A stretch of 22,537 nt of DNA from contig JAILGO010000073.1 of assembly GCA_024696725.1 (NCBI GenBank), positions 1 through 22,537 of the forward strand, read 5' to 3'. The DNA is from Eubacterium sp. GTDB lineage: Bacteria; Bacillota; Clostridia; Oscillospirales; Acutalibacteraceae. The notes under the pieces are model-generated. The model was given only the letters and a program-made list of their open reading frames with translations. It was not told where the DNA came from and did not search any database. A program made the translations under genes and the position numbers. Below are positions 6,772-14,939 of this stretch, one piece after another; the stretch's first letter is position 1; every line of letters starts with the position of its first letter.

Positions 6772-9536
6772 GACCGTTAAAGCTTACGCTTTCAGCCTTC
6801 GGACCCTATGCCGATAAAACCGTAATCGAGCTTGACAGACTCGGTAAAAGCGGTATTTATCTTATTACGGGCGACACGGGCGCAGGTAAAACCACGGTAT
6901 TCGACGCGATAGCCTTCGCGCTTTTCGGCTCTGCGAGCGGCGACGTAAGACAGAGCTCAATGTTCCGTTCAAAGTACGCCAAGCCCTCAACCCCGACCTT
7001 CGTTGAGCTTGAATTTGAATATAAAAAGAAGCGCTATCTTATCCGACGTTCACCCGAATATACGCGTCCTAAAAAGAGCGGCGAGGGCGAAACCTCCGAA
7101 AAAGGAAGCGCGGAGATGATTTTACCCGACGGACGCGCCGTAACGGGCTTAAAGGAGGTTACGGCTAAGGCAGAGGAGCTCCTCGGTATAAACAGAAATC
7201 AGTTTTTACAGATAGCAATGATTGCTCAGGGCGAGTTCAGACGGCTGCTGGACGCCGATACCGCTTCAAGAACGGAAATCTTCAGGCGTATATTCAAAAC
7301 CGAGCCGTTTAAAGAGCTTCAGGACAGCGTTAAAAGGGATGCGCTCGACGCCGAAAATGAGGCGAAGGAAGCAAAACGAAGCATTAAACAGTATGCCTCG
7401 GGAGTTAAATGCGACGCTGACAGCACCTTCGGGCTTGAGCTTGAACGCGCGAGAAACGGCGAGATGCTTCTCGGCGATATTACCGACCTTATAGGAAAAA
7501 TTGTAAGTGCAGACGAAAAGAAGCTTGAAGATACCGAAAAGCGCTATGCCGCCGCCGACGAGGCGCTCGGTAAGACGAGAGCCGAAGCCGAGCTTTACAG
7601 AAAGCAGGAGGAAACGAAGGCGGCTCTTGAAAAGAACAAGCGCGAAGCCGCAATAAAAAAAGAGGCTCTCGATTCAGCGAAAGCCGCTTACGGCGCCGCG
7701 GAAAAGAATAGTCCGGAGCGGGAAGCGGCGGCGAAAAGTGTTATTGAGCTTGAAAGCAAAATGAGCAGCTTTGACGAGCTTGAAAGAACCGAAAGGGAGC
7801 TTATTTCGGCAAGAGAAAAATATAAAGCGGCGCAGGAGCTTGAAAAGTCTGCGACGGCAAAAAGCGAAGAGATAAAAGCGGAGCTTGAAAAAAGCGAAAA
7901 GCGGCTTGAGGAGCTCGGAGAAACCGGCGCGGGACTTGAACGCCTTAAAGCAGAGCTTGAAAAAATCAACGCCGCGCTTGAGGATAAAAAGGGCTTCGAC
8001 AGCAGGCTCGAAGCGTATAAAACAGCTTCAAAGCGGTATAACACGGCGCAGGCTGAAGCAGCGGAGGCAATTAAGAAATACGAGGCGGTAATGAGCGAAT
8101 ACTCGAAGGTAAACGCCGCGTTCCTTGCCGAGCAGGCGGGTATTCTCGCTGAGAGGCTCAGCGACGGAGAAGCCTGTCCGGTATGCGGCTCAACCGCGCA
8201 TCCAAAGCCTGCCGTTAAGTCGGTAAGCGCTCCGTCGGAGGACGACGTAAAGCGCGCAAAGGCTGAAGCCGAAGCCGCTTCGGCGCAAAGCACGAAGCTC
8301 AGTAACGCCGCAGCGGCGCTTCGCTCGGAGGCTCAGACTCAGAAGAGCGAAATAGAAGCAGCCGCCGAAAAACTGTTTAACGGCGCAGACGGTAAGGATT
8401 ATTACGCTCTCTCCGAAGAGCTCGGTAAGAAGCTCGCGCAGGCGAGGGAAAATCAGCTTTCGCTTATCAGCGGCGAGGAAAAGAAAAACAGGGAGCGCGG
8501 CGAGCTTGAAAAGGGCATTCCGCAGCTCAGGGAATTAAAGGAAAAATACGACGGCGAGGCGGCGAAGCACCGCGAGGAAATGTCTTCGCTCAACACCGCG
8601 GGAAGCGAGCTGAGAAAAAGCTCAGACAGACTTAAGAAAGAGCTCGGCTTCGGAAATAAGGCTGAGGCTGAAAAGGAGCTTAAGCTCAGAAAAGAGAAGC
8701 TTGCGGTACTTGAAAGCGAGTTTAACGTCGCAAAGGAGAGCCTTGAAAAAGCCAAAAGCGAGTATTCGGGTCTTGAGGGTGAACGAAAGGGACTTGAAAA
8801 GGCTCTTAAGGAAGCGACGGCTCTTGATATTGAAGCGCTCAGAACGAGAGAGGCGGAGCAGAGCGCGCTTAAGGCAGCGCTTGATAAAGAAAAAACCGAA
8901 CTCTCCGCAAGGCTTACCTCAAACCGGGCGATTATCGGGGATATCAAAAAACGGGCTGAGGCGCTTTCAAAAACAGAGAACCGTCTCGTTATGCTTGAGT
9001 CGCTCTCTAAAACGCTAAACGGAAACGTTTCGGGTAAGAGCAGGGTTCAGCTTGAAACCTTTGTTCAGATGAAATATTTTGACCGTATAATAAACAGGGC
9101 AAACGTAAGACTTCTTGAAATGACGAATTCTCAGTATGAGCTTGTGCGCCGTGAGGCTTCGGGCAGAAAAGCCCAGACGGGACTTGAGCTCGACGTCAAG
9201 GACCATTACAACGGCACGGTAAGGAGCGTGGGCTCGCTTTCGGGCGGTGAAAGCTTTAAGGCTTCGCTTGCGCTTGCGCTCGGGCTTTCGGATGAAATTC
9301 AGTATTCGGCGGGCGGAATACAGCTTGATTCTATGTTCATAGACGAGGGCTTCGGCTCGCTTGACGAGGAATCGCTTCAGCAGGCGCTTAAGGTTCTTAT
9401 CGGCATGGCGGGCGAAAACCGTCTTATCGGAATAATCTCGCACGTCGGCGAGCTGAAAACAAAAATAGACAAACAGATTAACGTTACTAAAAAACACGGC
9501 GCGGAGCTCGGAAGCAGAATAGAGCTGATAGTATAA
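6768..9536 (+). CDS. sbcC: Exonuclease SbcCD, ATPase subunit C
   Basis: Rad50/SMC-type ATPase partner of SbcD. 922 residues. Visible parts: Walker A G35DTGAGKT42; a Q-loop region near LQIAMIAQGEFRRLL; a long charged coiled coil very rich in Glu, Lys and Ala over about residues 190-460; the zinc hook C470-P-V-C473; a second coiled coil; ABC signature S825-G-G-E828 within SLSGGESF; Walker B ending in D859-E860 (MFIDEGFGSLDEES) and the switch histidine in ISHVGEL. The ATG at 6768 has GGGAGG at 6755-6760; an upstream in-frame ATG at 6753 lies on top of that site and is rejected. It overlaps sbcD by 4 nt and is followed at once by a strong terminator. Confidence 0.96.
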   Translation: MRPLKLTLSAFGPYADKTVIELDRLGKSGIYLITGDTGAGKTTVFDAIAFALFGSASGDVRQSSMFRSKYAKPSTPTFVELEFEYKKKRYLIRRSPEYTRPKKSGEGETSEKGSAEMILPDGRAVTGLKEVTAKAEELLGINRNQFLQIAMIAQGEFRRLLDADTASRTEIFRRIFKTEPFKELQDSVKRDALDAENEAKEAKRSIKQYASGVKCDADSTFGLELERARNGEMLLGDITDLIGKIVSADEKKLEDTEKRYAAADEALGKTRAEAELYRKQEETKAALEKNKREAAIKKEALDSAKAAYGAAEKNSPEREAAAKSVIELESKMSSFDELERTERELISAREKYKAAQELEKSATAKSEEIKAELEKSEKRLEELGETGAGLERLKAELEKINAALEDKKGFDSRLEAYKTASKRYNTAQAEAAEAIKKYEAVMSEYSKVNAAFLAEQAGILAERLSDGEACPVCGSTAHPKPAVKSVSAPSEDDVKRAKAEAEAASAQSTKLSNAAAALRSEAQTQKSEIEAAAEKLFNGADGKDYYALSEELGKKLAQARENQLSLISGEEKKNRERGELEKGIPQLRELKEKYDGEAAKHREEMSSLNTAGSELRKSSDRLKKELGFGNKAEAEKELKLRKEKLAVLESEFNVAKESLEKAKSEYSGLEGERKGLEKALKEATALDIEALRTREAEQSALKAALDKEKTELSARLTSNRAIIGDIKKRAEALSKTENRLVMLESLSKTLNGNVSGKSRVQLETFVQMKYFDRIINRANVRLLEMTNSQYELVRREASGRKAQTGLELDVKDHYNGTVRSVGSLSGGESFKASLALALGLSDEIQYSAGGIQLDSMFIDEGFGSLDEESLQQALKVLIGMAGENRLIGIISHVGELKTKIDKQINVTKKHGAELGSRIELIV

Positions 9537-9570
9537 GAAACGCCGCAGACCTCAGGTCTGCGGCGTTTCT
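9537..9570. terminator. Strong bidirectional terminator between sbcC and the csoR-like gene
   Basis: A near-perfect palindrome, GAAACGCCGCAGACC pairing with GGTCTGCGGCGTTTC around a tiny TCA loop, starts directly after the sbcC stop codon. T-rich sequence follows on both sides (TTTCTT on plus, TTTCTTA on minus), so it can also end the minus-strand purL-csoR transcript, whose last stop lies at 9578. Confidence 0.85.
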
Positions 9571-9577
9571 TCGCGTT

Positions 9578-9859
9578 TTATTTCATAAATTTGTCTATCG
9601 CGTCGGAAAGCTCGTCGAGCATTTCGGTATCATTATCCTTAACGGCGTGTACTATACAGTGCTCAAGATGATTTTTAAGAATTACCTTGCCCGTATTGTT
9701 TATCGCGGATTTTACCGCGGCGAGCTGAATAAGCACCTCGCTGCAGTCCTCGTCGGCCTCTACCATACTTTTAACCTTCTGAAGATGACCGATAGCGCGC
9801 GCAAGGCGGTTCGAAACCTCTTTTATATGCTCCTGTGAATGATGATGTGAATGCTCCAT
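9578..9859 (-). CDS. csoR: CsoR-family metal-sensing transcriptional repressor
   Basis: 93-residue all-helical repressor of the CsoR/RcnR/FrmR (DUF156) family, which releases DNA on binding a metal or other ligand. The Cu(I)-type ligand set is present with exact family spacing: C39, H64 and C68 (25 and 4 apart, as C36/H61/C65 in Mycobacterium CsoR). This favours copper sensing over RcnR- or FrmR-like sensing; that is inference. The N-terminus is His-rich (H3, H5, H6, H7, H11), which could add a metal site. It starts 14 nt after the purL stop with only a weak GGAA ribosome site, so it is probably transcribed with purL. No copper ATPase or metallochaperone gene is in the window, so its targets lie elsewhere. 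Confidence 0.85.
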   Translation of the reverse strand: MEHSHHHSQEHIKEVSNRLARAIGHLQKVKSMVEADEDCSEVLIQLAAVKSAINNTGKVILKNHLEHCIVHAVKDNDTEMLDELSDAIDKFMK

Positions 9860-9873
9860 ACTTTTTCCGTTTC

Positions 9874-12800
9874 TTATTTAAAATAATTTACGCCGCTTTC
9901 AAAGATTTTCATATCCTTTTCAAACGGAACGTTTGCGTAAAGATTTTCGCCCTTTCTCTCGCAGTGTCCCATCTTACCGAGAACGCGTCCGTCGGGAGAG
10001 GTTATACCCTCAACAGCGCAGACCGAGCCGTTCGGGTTAAACGGCATAGCGTCGGTAACCTCGCCGCCGAGGTCGACGTACTGAGTAGCAACCTGACCGT
10101 TTTCAATAAGCTTTTTCATAACCTCGTCGGTTGCGACGAAGCGTCCCTCGCCGTGAGAAATCGGAATTGCGAAAACGACGCCAGCGTTAACCGAGCTGAA
10201 CCACGGCGACTTAACGCTTGTAACTCTTGTATACGCAATCTGGGATATATGTCTGCCGATTGTATTGAAGGTAAGAGTCGGGTCGGTTTCCTTAGTTTCG
10301 GTAATTTCACCGTACGGAACGAGACCGAGCTTGATAAGCGCCTGGAAGCCGTTACAGATACCGAGCATAAGACCGTCGCGGACGTTGAGAAGTCTCGAAA
10401 CCGCCTCGCTGACCTTCGGGTTACGGAGAGTCGTAGCGATAAACTTGCCCGAGCCCTCGGGCTCGTCGCCGCCCGAGAAGCCGCCCGGAAGCATAACAAT
10501 CTGGGCGCTTTCGATTTCCTTAACCATCTTATCAATGGTTTCATTGATTGCGGCTGAGGAGAGGTTGTTAACTACGAGAATCGAGGTCTCGGCGCCTGCT
10601 TTTTCAAAGGCGCGCGCCGTGTCGATTTCACAGTTCGTTCCGGGGAAGGCGGGAATGAATACCTTCGGCTTAGCGACTCTGTTTTTATTAATGAATACCG
10701 AGCGCTCCTTATAAAGCGGAACGTCAAACGGCATCTTTGCCTTTTTACCCGAATCCGTCGGGAATACCTTTTCGAGCTTCTTCGTCCACTCGCCGATAAG
10801 GTCGTCGGCTGTATAAACCGTGCCGTCGAGAATGAATACGGAATTATCGTTCGTCGTACCGAGAAGCACGCCGTCGTAATCGTCAGCGTTTTTAACCTCG
10901 ATTACAAACGAGCCCTGAAGCGGAGCGAAGAGAGTTTCCTTCGAAAGTCCCTGAGCGAAGGTAAAGCCGAGCTTATCGCCGAACGCCATTTTGCATACGC
11001 ACGCTGCCGCGCCGCCCTCCTTTACAACGGAGGCGGAGAGGATTGAGCCGTCGCGGATACCGCTGTAAACGCTCATCATAACGTCCATAGCCGCGTCGAA
11101 ATCGGGGAGTCCGCTCTCTTCGTCTACGGGGATTTCTATAAGCTTAACGGCGCTTGAGCTTCTCTTGAACTTCGCGGAAACGGTTTTTGAAGCCTCGCTG
11201 ATACCTACGGCGAAGGAAACGAGCGTAGGCGGTACGTCAAGCTCGTTGAACGAGCCGCTCATACTGTCCTTACCGCCGATTGAAGGCGTACCGTAGCCGA
11301 GCTGAGCGGAGAGCGCACCGAGAAGTGCGGCGGCAGGCTTGCCCCAGCGCTTCGGATTATCGCCGAGTCTTTCAAAATATTCCTGGAAGGTGAGTCTTGC
11401 TTTTGAGGGGTCGCAGCCGACAGCCGCGAGCTTTGCAAGGCTTTCGGTTACCGCGAACGCGGCGCTGTGGAACGGCGACCAGGAGCTGAGCTTCGGAATA
11501 AAGCCGTAGGACATAACGGTTGCCGTATCGGTTTCACCCTCAAGAAGCGGAATTTTAGCAGCCATAGCCTCCTCGGGAGTGAGCTGATATTTACCTGCGT
11601 AGGGCATAAGCACCGTAGCGGCGCCGATTGAAGAGTCGAAACGCTCAACAAGTCCCTTCTGTGAGCAGACCTCAAGGCGTGAAAGGTTAGCCTTGAGAGC
11701 TTCGGCGGCGCTCATATCCTTAAGCGCCTCGGGGACCGCGGTGCGGTAGCTCTTTTCATCGGCGGCGGTAATTTCAGCCTTAGCGTGCTGAACCACGCCG
11801 TTAGTATTTAAGAAGTCGCGGCTGAGGTCGACAATCTTATCGCCTCTCCACGTCATTTCAAGTCTGTTTTCGTCGGTTACGACTGCGACAACGGTTGCCT
11901 CAAGGTTTTCCTCGTCGGCAAGCGCCGCAAATTTTTCAACGTCGTTTTTATCTATAACGACAGCCATTCTCTCCTGGCTCTCGGAAATTGCAAGTTCGGT
12001 TCCGTCGAGACCGTCGTATTTCTTCGGTACCTTGTCGAGGTCGATTTTAAGTCCGTCGGCAAGCTCGCCGATAGCTACGGAAACGCCGCCTGCGCCGAAG
12101 TCGTTGCAGCGCTTAATGAGGGTTGCGACCTCTTCGCGTCTGAACAGACGCTGAATTTTTCTTTCAGTCGGGGGATTACCCTTCTGAACCTCTGCACCGC
12201 AGGTTTCAATAGACATTGAGTTGTGCGCCTTTGACGAGCCGGTTGCGCCGCCGCAGCCGTCGCGTCCCGTGCGTCCGCCGAGAAGAACGATTACGTCGCC
12301 CTTCTGAGGCACCTCGCGGATAACGTTTTTCTTCGGGGAAGCGCCGATAACCGCGCCGATTTCCATTCTCTTTGCAACATAGCCCTCGTCGTAAAGCTCG
12401 ACTACCTGGCCGGTTGCGAGACCTATCTGGTTACCGTAAGAGGAATAGCCCTGCGCCGCGCCCGTGGTAATTTTACTCTGCGGGAGCTTTGCGGGGAGAG
12501 TTTTTTCAAAGGGAACCGTCGGGTCGCCCGAGCCCGTAATACGCATAGCCTGATAAACGTAGGCTCTTCCCGAAAGCGGGTCGCGGATAGCGCCGCCGAG
12601 ACAGGTTGCCGCGCCGCCGAAGGGCTCGATTTCCGTCGGGTGATTGTGGGTTTCATTTTTGAACTGAACGAGCCACGGCTCCTTTTTACCGTCGATTTCA
12701 ACCTCGACGTTGATTGAGCAGGCGTTGATTTCCTCACTCTCGTCAAGGTCATCGACGAGACCGCGCTTTTTAAGCGCCTTCGTACCGATACAAGCTATAT

Positions 12801-13626
12801 CCATAAGGCATACGAGCTTGTCCTTTCTGTCGCCGTACACCTCGTTTCTTACGGTAAAATAATCCCCGAGCGCCTTTTCAACGGCTGCGGAATATCTTCC
12901 CTCGTCAACCTTTATTTCGTCAAGCTGGGTTGCGAAAGTTGTATGGCGGCAATGGTCGCTCCAGTAGGTGTCTATAACCTTGAGCTCGGTAAGAGTCGGC
13001 TCGCGGTTTTCGTCGTTTTTAAAGTAATCGCGTACCCAGCATAAATCCGCTACGCTCATAGCGAAGCCCATTGATTTATGGTAGTCGGCGATTTCTCCGT
13101 CGCTCATAGAGATAAAGCCGTTAATTCTTATTATATCTTCGGGAATATCGCTTTTAATGTCAAGTGTTTCGGGAAGGTCCGCAGAAGCCTCGCGACTTTC
13201 GACGGGGTTGATAATATACGCCTTGATTTTATCGAATTCGGCGTCGGTGATATCTCCCTTAACCGCGATAACCTTAGCCGAAGCTACGGTAGGCCTTTCA
13301 CCGGCGGTTAAAAGCTGAATACACTGAGCGGCGCTGTCGGCGCGCTGGTCGTACTGACCCGGCAGGTATTCCGTTACAAAATATTTCCAGCCCTCGCCGA
13401 AGCTTACGCTTTCGTATACATTGTCGAGGTTAGCCTCTGAAAATACCTGACGCACGGCGCGGCTGAACTCCTCCTCGCTGAGTCCTTCGGCGTCGTAGCG
13501 GTTTATTATTCTTAAATCCTCGAGTGCGGTAATACCAACATTGTCTCTTAAGTCCTTAAGAATGTTTCCCGCCTCGATATCGTTGCCCTTTTTCTTTTCT
13601 GCAAAAATTCGGTAAACCCTTGACAT
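9874..13626 (-). CDS. purL: Phosphoribosylformylglycinamidine synthase, single-chain form
   Basis: Fourth step of de novo purine synthesis: ATP- and glutamine-dependent conversion of FGAR to FGAM. 1250 residues, the long form in which the PurS-like, PurL and PurQ parts are fused. Order: N-terminal PurS-like domain (about 1-160), linker with SDHCRHTTF, two AIR-synthase ATPase-like halves (FKNETHNHPTEIEPFGGAATCLGG and GGKDSMSG are visible), then a class I glutamine amidotransferase domain with nucleophile C1091 in LGICNGFQ and the catalytic pair H1158 and E1160 in ISHGEGRF. All catalytic residues seem intact. The start has AGGAGAA 5 nt before the ATG. It stands apart from any other pur gene, and the short leader holds no purine riboswitch. 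The csoR-like gene follows 14 nt downstream. Confidence 0.97.
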   Translation of the reverse strand: MSRVYRIFAEKKKGNDIEAGNILKDLRDNVGITALEDLRIINRYDAEGLSEEEFSRAVRQVFSEANLDNVYESVSFGEGWKYFVTEYLPGQYDQRADSAAQCIQLLTAGERPTVASAKVIAVKGDITDAEFDKIKAYIINPVESREASADLPETLDIKSDIPEDIIRINGFISMSDGEIADYHKSMGFAMSVADLCWVRDYFKNDENREPTLTELKVIDTYWSDHCRHTTFATQLDEIKVDEGRYSAAVEKALGDYFTVRNEVYGDRKDKLVCLMDIACIGTKALKKRGLVDDLDESEEINACSINVEVEIDGKKEPWLVQFKNETHNHPTEIEPFGGAATCLGGAIRDPLSGRAYVYQAMRITGSGDPTVPFEKTLPAKLPQSKITTGAAQGYSSYGNQIGLATGQVVELYDEGYVAKRMEIGAVIGASPKKNVIREVPQKGDVIVLLGGRTGRDGCGGATGSSKAHNSMSIETCGAEVQKGNPPTERKIQRLFRREEVATLIKRCNDFGAGGVSVAIGELADGLKIDLDKVPKKYDGLDGTELAISESQERMAVVIDKNDVEKFAALADEENLEATVVAVVTDENRLEMTWRGDKIVDLSRDFLNTNGVVQHAKAEITAADEKSYRTAVPEALKDMSAAEALKANLSRLEVCSQKGLVERFDSSIGAATVLMPYAGKYQLTPEEAMAAKIPLLEGETDTATVMSYGFIPKLSSWSPFHSAAFAVTESLAKLAAVGCDPSKARLTFQEYFERLGDNPKRWGKPAAALLGALSAQLGYGTPSIGGKDSMSGSFNELDVPPTLVSFAVGISEASKTVSAKFKRSSSAVKLIEIPVDEESGLPDFDAAMDVMMSVYSGIRDGSILSASVVKEGGAAACVCKMAFGDKLGFTFAQGLSKETLFAPLQGSFVIEVKNADDYDGVLLGTTNDNSVFILDGTVYTADDLIGEWTKKLEKVFPTDSGKKAKMPFDVPLYKERSVFINKNRVAKPKVFIPAFPGTNCEIDTARAFEKAGAETSILVVNNLSSAAINETIDKMVKEIESAQIVMLPGGFSGGDEPEGSGKFIATTLRNPKVSEAVSRLLNVRDGLMLGICNGFQALIKLGLVPYGEITETKETDPTLTFNTIGRHISQIAYTRVTSVKSPWFSSVNAGVVFAIPISHGEGRFVATDEVMKKLIENGQVATQYVDLGGEVTDAMPFNPNGSVCAVEGITSPDGRVLGKMGHCERKGENLYANVPFEKDMKIFESGVNYFK

Positions 13627-13655
13627 AAGCTTCTCCTTTTTTGTTTCTTTAATTA

Positions 13656-13661
13656 ATTATA
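13656..13661 (-). promoter_or_regulatory. Putative -10 box of the purL promoter
   Basis: On the minus strand a perfect TATAAT lies 30 nt before the purL start codon and would give a leader of about 24 nt. No good -35 box lies at 16-18 bp (nearest are TTTAAC at 15 bp and TTGTAT at 20 bp), so the promoter may need an activator or be weak. Confidence 0.45.
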
Positions 13662-13720
13662 ATAGCATAACAGAGTGTTAAATACAATATTAATTTATTG
13701 TTAAATGTGATATATTTCGG

Positions 13721-13749
13721 ATGACTAATTCATAATAATATGGTATAAT
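13721..13749 (+). promoter_or_regulatory. Promoter of the PAS-only protein gene
   Basis: TATAAT (13744-13749) is preceded by TGG, an extended -10 motif, with ATGACT (4 of 6 matches) as -35 at 17 bp. Transcription would start near 13756, about 18 nt before the ATG at 13774 and about 72 nt before the ATG at 13828. Confidence 0.65.
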
Positions 13750-13773
13750 CAGCTTGTAAAACGATAAAGATGA

Positions 13774-14910
13774 ATGGGGGCGGATGATACGGACAGCTTT
13801 GAGGATATAGCCTTTGAGGTTGAATTTATGTCCTGCGTTACGGATAAGGCGGATAACCTTAAGGTTACGGAAAGCGACAGCCACTTTTCCGAATTTACCG
13901 GCGTGCATCCGAGCAAGATAAACGAGGGCAAGCTCTGTTTTCTTGACCTGATAATACATAAAGAGAGAGAAGCTGTAATGAAGCAGCTTTGTAAGAAGAA
14001 CTCACCGTACGCTTATCTTGATTTTTATATAAAAAATAAAAACGGCGACTACGTACACGTTTACTGTATCGCACAGAGCATTAAGGGTACGACGCTTTGC
14101 CGTCTTGCGCTCGCCGACGTGTCTCAGAACGCGCGTAAAACCGAAGCGCTGAAACAGAAAAACGAAAACATTAAGCACCTCGTTGAAATGGTTGAGGGCG
14201 GAGTCTGTGTTTTCAAGGTTAACAGGGATATGCTCTTTAACGTCAGCTATATGAATTCGGCTTGCTGCCGTCTTTTCGGAATAGCGCCCGGCGCGTACGT
14301 CGATAATGTATACAAGCTCGAGGAGCTTATCTATAAGGACGATAAAAGCGAGGTCTATCAGGCTATAGGAAAGGCGCTCGCGACTAAAAAGCCGATTGAC
14401 CTTGAGGTCAGGGTTATTACACACAGAAACAGCTATACCTGGTGTAAGCTCAATTCCGCAATCCAGCGTATCGACGACGACGGACTTCCCGTTTTTCACG
14501 CCGTTTTTACCGATATTTCAAGGATAAAGACGGCGGAGCAGAAGGCGGACACTCAGCGCGATATTTTAGTCGGTATTTTTAAAAACCTCCCCGGACCGCA
14601 GTTTTATACCGACCTTGAAACTCCGCTTAAGCCTGAGATAGTATCGAGGGATTTTATGAAGCTTATAGGCTATTCGAGAACCGAGTTTTTTGAAACGCTC
14701 GGCGGCGACTTAAGGAAGCTGATTGTCCCCGGAGACAGCCTGCGCGCTGAAAATGAGATTAAAACCCGCGCCGCTCACGACGGTACGCTCGAGGTTGAAT
14801 ATACCGTGATTACAAAAACGGGCGAGCGCGTAAAGGTAGCGGATAAGCGCCGAATCGTAAACGGCGAAAACGGGGAGCGTTCAACGCTCGGAATACTTAC
14901 GAGGATATAA
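13774..14910 (+). CDS. Protein built from three PAS-like domains with no recognisable output domain
   Basis: 378 residues. Three PAS-like modules can be seen at about residues 5-120, 130-250 and 260-378. The second has the classic pattern GGVCVFKVNRD ... NVSYMNSACCRLFGI and ends in VFHAVFTDISRIKTAEQKAD, the usual PAC end and linker helix; the third includes SRDFMKLIGYSRTEFF and ends at the C-terminus with ERSTLGILTRI. No histidine kinase, GGDEF, HTH or receptor domain is present, and there is no membrane segment, so it is cytosolic. The start is uncertain: the ATG at 13774 has no ribosome site and only about 18 nt of predicted leader, whereas the in-frame ATG at 13828 has TGAGGT 7 nt upstream. 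I keep 13774 because residues 12-18 look like the first PAS strand. Ligand and partners are unknown. Confidence 0.75.
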   Translation: MGADDTDSFEDIAFEVEFMSCVTDKADNLKVTESDSHFSEFTGVHPSKINEGKLCFLDLIIHKEREAVMKQLCKKNSPYAYLDFYIKNKNGDYVHVYCIAQSIKGTTLCRLALADVSQNARKTEALKQKNENIKHLVEMVEGGVCVFKVNRDMLFNVSYMNSACCRLFGIAPGAYVDNVYKLEELIYKDDKSEVYQAIGKALATKKPIDLEVRVITHRNSYTWCKLNSAIQRIDDDGLPVFHAVFTDISRIKTAEQKADTQRDILVGIFKNLPGPQFYTDLETPLKPEIVSRDFMKLIGYSRTEFFETLGGDLRKLIVPGDSLRAENEIKTRAAHDGTLEVEYTVITKTGERVKVADKRRIVNGENGERSTLGILTRI

Positions 14911-14939
14911 AAAAATCACCGCGGTCGCGGTGATTTTTT
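14909..14939. terminator. Bidirectional terminator between the PAS-only gene and the methyltransferase gene
   Basis: TCACCGC and GCGGTGA form a 7-bp GC-rich stem with loop GGTC, extended by A5/T5 on the two sides. It begins at the PAS gene stop, and the methyltransferase stop codon (14938-14940) lies in its tail on the other strand. Confidence 0.85.

Noticed and set aside
9015..9497. 160-codon minus-strand frame inside the 3' end of sbcC
   Set aside because: Antisense to the ABC signature and Walker B region of sbcC, with a low-complexity basic product; a shadow frame.
9835..10557. 240-codon plus-strand frame opposite the 3' end of purL
   Set aside because: Antisense to the glutamine amidotransferase domain of purL, with no recognisable domain.
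13627..13773. Purine riboswitch or PurR boxes before purL
   Set aside because: No conserved purine aptamer core is visible, and the leader from the -10 box is only about 24 nt.
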